A stretch of DNA of 50,745 bases, taken from assembly GCF_020781975.1 (NCBI RefSeq), contig NZ_JAJGNI010000014.1, forward strand, positions 1-50,745. Direction: 5' to 3'. Position numbers and translations under genes: made by a program. Shown one piece after another: positions 48,918 through 50,745 of the stretch (its first letter is position 1; each line of letters starts with the position of its first letter). The stretch is from Microbacterium schleiferi. Its GTDB lineage: Bacteria; Actinomycetota; Actinomycetes; Actinomycetales; Microbacteriaceae. The notes beneath the pieces were generated by a model that did no database searches, was not told where the DNA came from, and saw only the letters and a list, made by a program, of their open reading frames with translations.

Positions 48918-49673
48918 ATGGGTAGCAGGCTTGCAGGCAAGGTCGCGATCGTCACCGGCGCGGCGAACGGGATGGGGCGCGCACATGTGCGCCGCCTCGC
49001 CCAGGAAGGGGCGAGCGTCCTCGCCACCGACGTCGACTCGGCCGGGCTCGAGCACACCGTCGCCGAAGCGAACCGTGACGGCGGGACGGTCGTGGGGCTG
49101 GAGCAGGATGTCGCGATCGCGGCGAGGTGGGACGAGATCGTGGCAGAAGCCGAGCAGCGTTTCGGCCGGCTCGACATTCTGGTCAACAACGCGGGGGTGC
49201 TCATCCTCAAGCCCGTCGAGGAGACCACAGAGGAGGAGTGGGACCTCATCTTCCGCATCAACGCCAAGGGTGTCTTCCTCGGCACCAAGGCCGCGGTGCC
49301 TGCTCTGGTCCGCGCAGGCGGGGGATCGATCGTGAACATCTCGTCGATCTACGGCATCATCGGCGCACCGAGCGCCGCCGCGTACGAGGCGTCAAAGGGC
49401 GCCGTCCGGCTGCTGACCAAGGCCAGCGCGGTGGACCTGGCCAAGTACGGCATCCGGGTGAACTCTGTGCATCCCGGTGTCATCGCCACCCCCATGACCA
49501 CGGGGCTGCTGGCGACGCCGGAGTCGACGAAAGCCGTGCTGTCCACGACGATCCTCGACCGGCCCGGCCAGCCCGAGGAAGTCTCGAACGTCGTACTCTT
49601 CCTCGCCTCGGACGAGGCTTCCTTCGTCACCGGCGCCGAGTATGTCGTGGATGGCGGCTATACCGCGCAGTGA
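48918..49673 (+). CDS. SDR-family dehydrogenase
   Basis: A 251-residue classical short-chain dehydrogenase/reductase. Cofactor motif KVAIVTGAANGMGRAH (TGxxxGxG), structural NNAG in ILVNNAGVLIL, and catalytic Ser-Tyr-Lys: Ser in IVNISSIYGI, Tyr and Lys in AAYEASKGAV. C-terminal DGGYTAQ is typical. Start ATG 48918 has an excellent GGCTAAGGAGAACCC ribosome-binding site. By context it likely oxidises a hydroxyacyl or alcohol intermediate of the neighbouring CoA pathway; the substrate is not known. Confidence 0.9.
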   Translation: MGSRLAGKVAIVTGAANGMGRAHVRRLAQEGASVLATDVDSAGLEHTVAEANRDGGTVVGLEQDVAIAARWDEIVAEAEQRFGRLDILVNNAGVLILKPVEETTEEEWDLIFRINAKGVFLGTKAAVPALVRAGGGSIVNISSIYGIIGAPSAAAYEASKGAVRLLTKASAVDLAKYGIRVNSVHPGVIATPMTTGLLATPESTKAVLSTTILDRPGQPEEVSNVVLFLASDEASFVTGAEYVVDGGYTAQ

Positions 49674-49678
49674 TCTCG

Positions 49679-49709
49679 GTCGGCCGGGGTCTGCGCGACC
49701 CCGGCCGAC
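49679..49709. terminator. Strong hairpin after the SDR gene
   Basis: GTCGGCCGGGGTC and GACCCCGGCCGAC form a perfect 13-bp stem around a 5-base loop, starting 6 bp after the SDR stop. There is no T-run, as often in actinobacterial terminators. Confidence 0.65.
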
Positions 49710-49748
49710 TCATCCAGACTTGTATGCCAATCCACCTTCCATCGGTAC

Positions 49749-49765
49749 GGATTATGCAATAATCC
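49749..49765. promoter_or_regulatory. Operator-like palindrome at the LysR start
   Basis: GGATTAT-GCA-ATAATCC, a perfect 7-bp inverted repeat, ends four bases before the LysR ATG. It probably mediates autoregulation; it also replaces a normal ribosome-binding site, so translation may be leaderless. Confidence 0.55.
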
Positions 49766-49769
49766 CTGG

Positions 49770-50669
49770 ATGGATCTGCAGCAGCTGCGCACCTTCCTCG
49801 CCGTCGCCGAGGAACTGCACTTCGGACGGGCAGCCGAGCGCCTGCATATGGCGCAGCCGCCGATCAGCCGCGGCATCCAGCAGCTGGAGCGGGAGTTGGG
49901 TGCGCGGCTGTTCGAGCGGAGCACCCGCAAGGTAACGCTGACCTCGGTGGGCGAGGCCCTCGTCGCCCCCGCCCAGGAGGTCCTGGACGCGCTGGACCGG
50001 GTGAGCAGGGTCGCCCGCGCAGCCGGGACGGGCGAGATCGGTCACGTCCGTCTGGCGTACGCGGGTGCGTCCTCCAACGTGATGGTCGGATTGCTCGCCC
50101 GAGCAGTCAACCAGAACCACCCAGGCATCCACCTCGAGCTGCTCAGTCAGCACTTCGCCCAACCGGCGATGCAGCTGCTCACCCGCGGCGACATCGACAT
50201 CGCCCTCGGCAGGTGGGACCACATTCCCGCCGCCGTGCGCACCCGCGTGATCGCTGTCGAGGAACTCGTCATCGCCGTCCCGGAGACCCACCGTCTAGCC
50301 GACGCCGGTGCCGTGTCGATCGCGCAGTTCGAGGGTGAGCCGTTCGTGTCGCTCCAACCGCAGACCGGCACGTTGCTGCTGGAGCGGCTGCGACAGATGA
50401 GTAGAGCCGCCGGGTTCAACGCCGATGTCGTCCAGCACGCACCGGACTCGTGGACGCTGATGTCCCTCGTCTCCGCCGAGATCGGCTGCTCATTGACCCT
50501 GTCCTCGGTGATCGACAGCATCGCCGACCCGCACTTGCGCTTCCTGCGCCTGACCGACGACGTCGCACCTGTCGAGCTGCGGATGGCGTGGCTGCGCGAC
50601 AGCGACGACCGTGCCTTGCACGCCGTGCTCCGGTTGTCCGAATCCGTCCTCCCGACGCCGCAGGACTAA
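49770..50669 (+). CDS. LysR-family regulator of the CatR/CbnR type
   Basis: A 299-residue LysR regulator. The DNA-binding domain MDLQQLRTFLAVAEELHFGRAAERLHMAQPPISRGIQQLE is the signature of the BenM/CatM/CbnR group that controls aromatic or acid catabolism. The effector domain follows (HVRLAYAGASSNVMVGLLARA). It lies 96 bp after the SDR gene, separated by a hairpin and preceded by its own palindrome. It most likely regulates the CoA-dependent catabolic genes here. Downstream of the stop only 76 bp remain and they hold nothing I can identify. Confidence 0.88.
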   Translation: MDLQQLRTFLAVAEELHFGRAAERLHMAQPPISRGIQQLERELGARLFERSTRKVTLTSVGEALVAPAQEVLDALDRVSRVARAAGTGEIGHVRLAYAGASSNVMVGLLARAVNQNHPGIHLELLSQHFAQPAMQLLTRGDIDIALGRWDHIPAAVRTRVIAVEELVIAVPETHRLADAGAVSIAQFEGEPFVSLQPQTGTLLLERLRQMSRAAGFNADVVQHAPDSWTLMSLVSAEIGCSLTLSSVIDSIADPHLRFLRLTDDVAPVELRMAWLRDSDDRALHAVLRLSESVLPTPQD

Positions 50670-50745
50670 GCCTCGATCCACCGATGGACGGGGCGTTGAG
50701 CGAGCGTCGTGACGTAGAAATGCCCCTCTGATCAGGAAGAATAGA

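Noticed and set aside
50450..50731. 93-residue plus-strand frame at the end of the window
   Set aside because: Out-of-frame overlap with the LysR gene; arginine-rich with no domain.
1..50745. CRISPR arrays, tRNA and rRNA genes
   Set aside because: No regularly spaced repeats of 25-40 bp and no tRNA cloverleaf or rRNA signatures were seen on either strand.

Overview
The window looks like chromosomal DNA of a high-GC actinobacterium, most likely Microbacteriaceae (Microbacterium or a close relative). This rests on very GC-rich coding sequence, frequent GTG/TTG starts, ATGA/TGATG gene overlaps and actinobacterial family members; no rRNA or tRNA gene is present to confirm it. The assignment is by inspection only.

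Layout. (1) 0-7.4 kb holds ordinary accessory metabolism: a frameshifted ElaA-type acetyltransferase, two coupled hydrolases, a LysR regulator divergent from an amino-acid racemase, a VOC protein and a short AraC regulator separated by a broken cyclase-like gene, a PNPOx-fold protein and a FAD oxidoreductase. (2) 7.4-15.2 kb is a protocatechuate 4,5-cleavage operon on the minus strand (ligJ-ligK-ligI-ligAB fusion-ligC, then an aldo/keto reductase and a signal-less substrate-binding protein) with a divergent LysR regulator. Together these convert protocatechuate to pyruvate and oxaloacetate; only the LigU tautomerase is not seen. (3) 15.2-22.6 kb has a nucleotidyltransferase-like protein, a hydrolase, a VapBC pair, a CorC-type membrane protein, a TerC manganese exporter preceded by a yybP-ykoY riboswitch, an FNT-family channel and a MATE transporter behind a 30-bp palindrome.

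(4) 22.6-44.9 kb is a metal island. An ArsR repressor faces a P1B-4 ATPase. From 44.4 down to 25.5 kb, 21 genes run on the minus strand: csoR, a CopZ-like protein, copA, copB, secreted or membrane copper-associated proteins (DUF6153-type, DUF305, F510_1955-type), DsbA, a flavoprotein, a shortened CopC-like protein, LspA, a TlpA-like lipoprotein, CcdA, ResB, a zinc-ribbon protein, CtaG, Lnt, an M23 peptidase and CcsB. The set combines copper efflux with extracytoplasmic thiol chemistry, System II cytochrome c maturation and lipoprotein maturation, yet no c-type cytochrome (CXXCH) gene lies within it. I consider this the most interesting part of the window. Its right edge is a scar holding a fragment of a second DsbA gene and repeats that look like an insertion-sequence end.

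(5) 45.0-50.7 kb is a CoA-dependent catabolic cluster: CaiB-type CoA transferase, glutaryl-CoA-dehydrogenase-like enzyme and thiolase on the minus strand, a divergent SDR dehydrogenase, and a LysR regulator.

Three genes are broken: elaA-like (one extra base in a T run), resB (one extra base in a C run) and the cyclase-like gene (internal deletion). The first two sit in homopolymers and may be sequencing errors.
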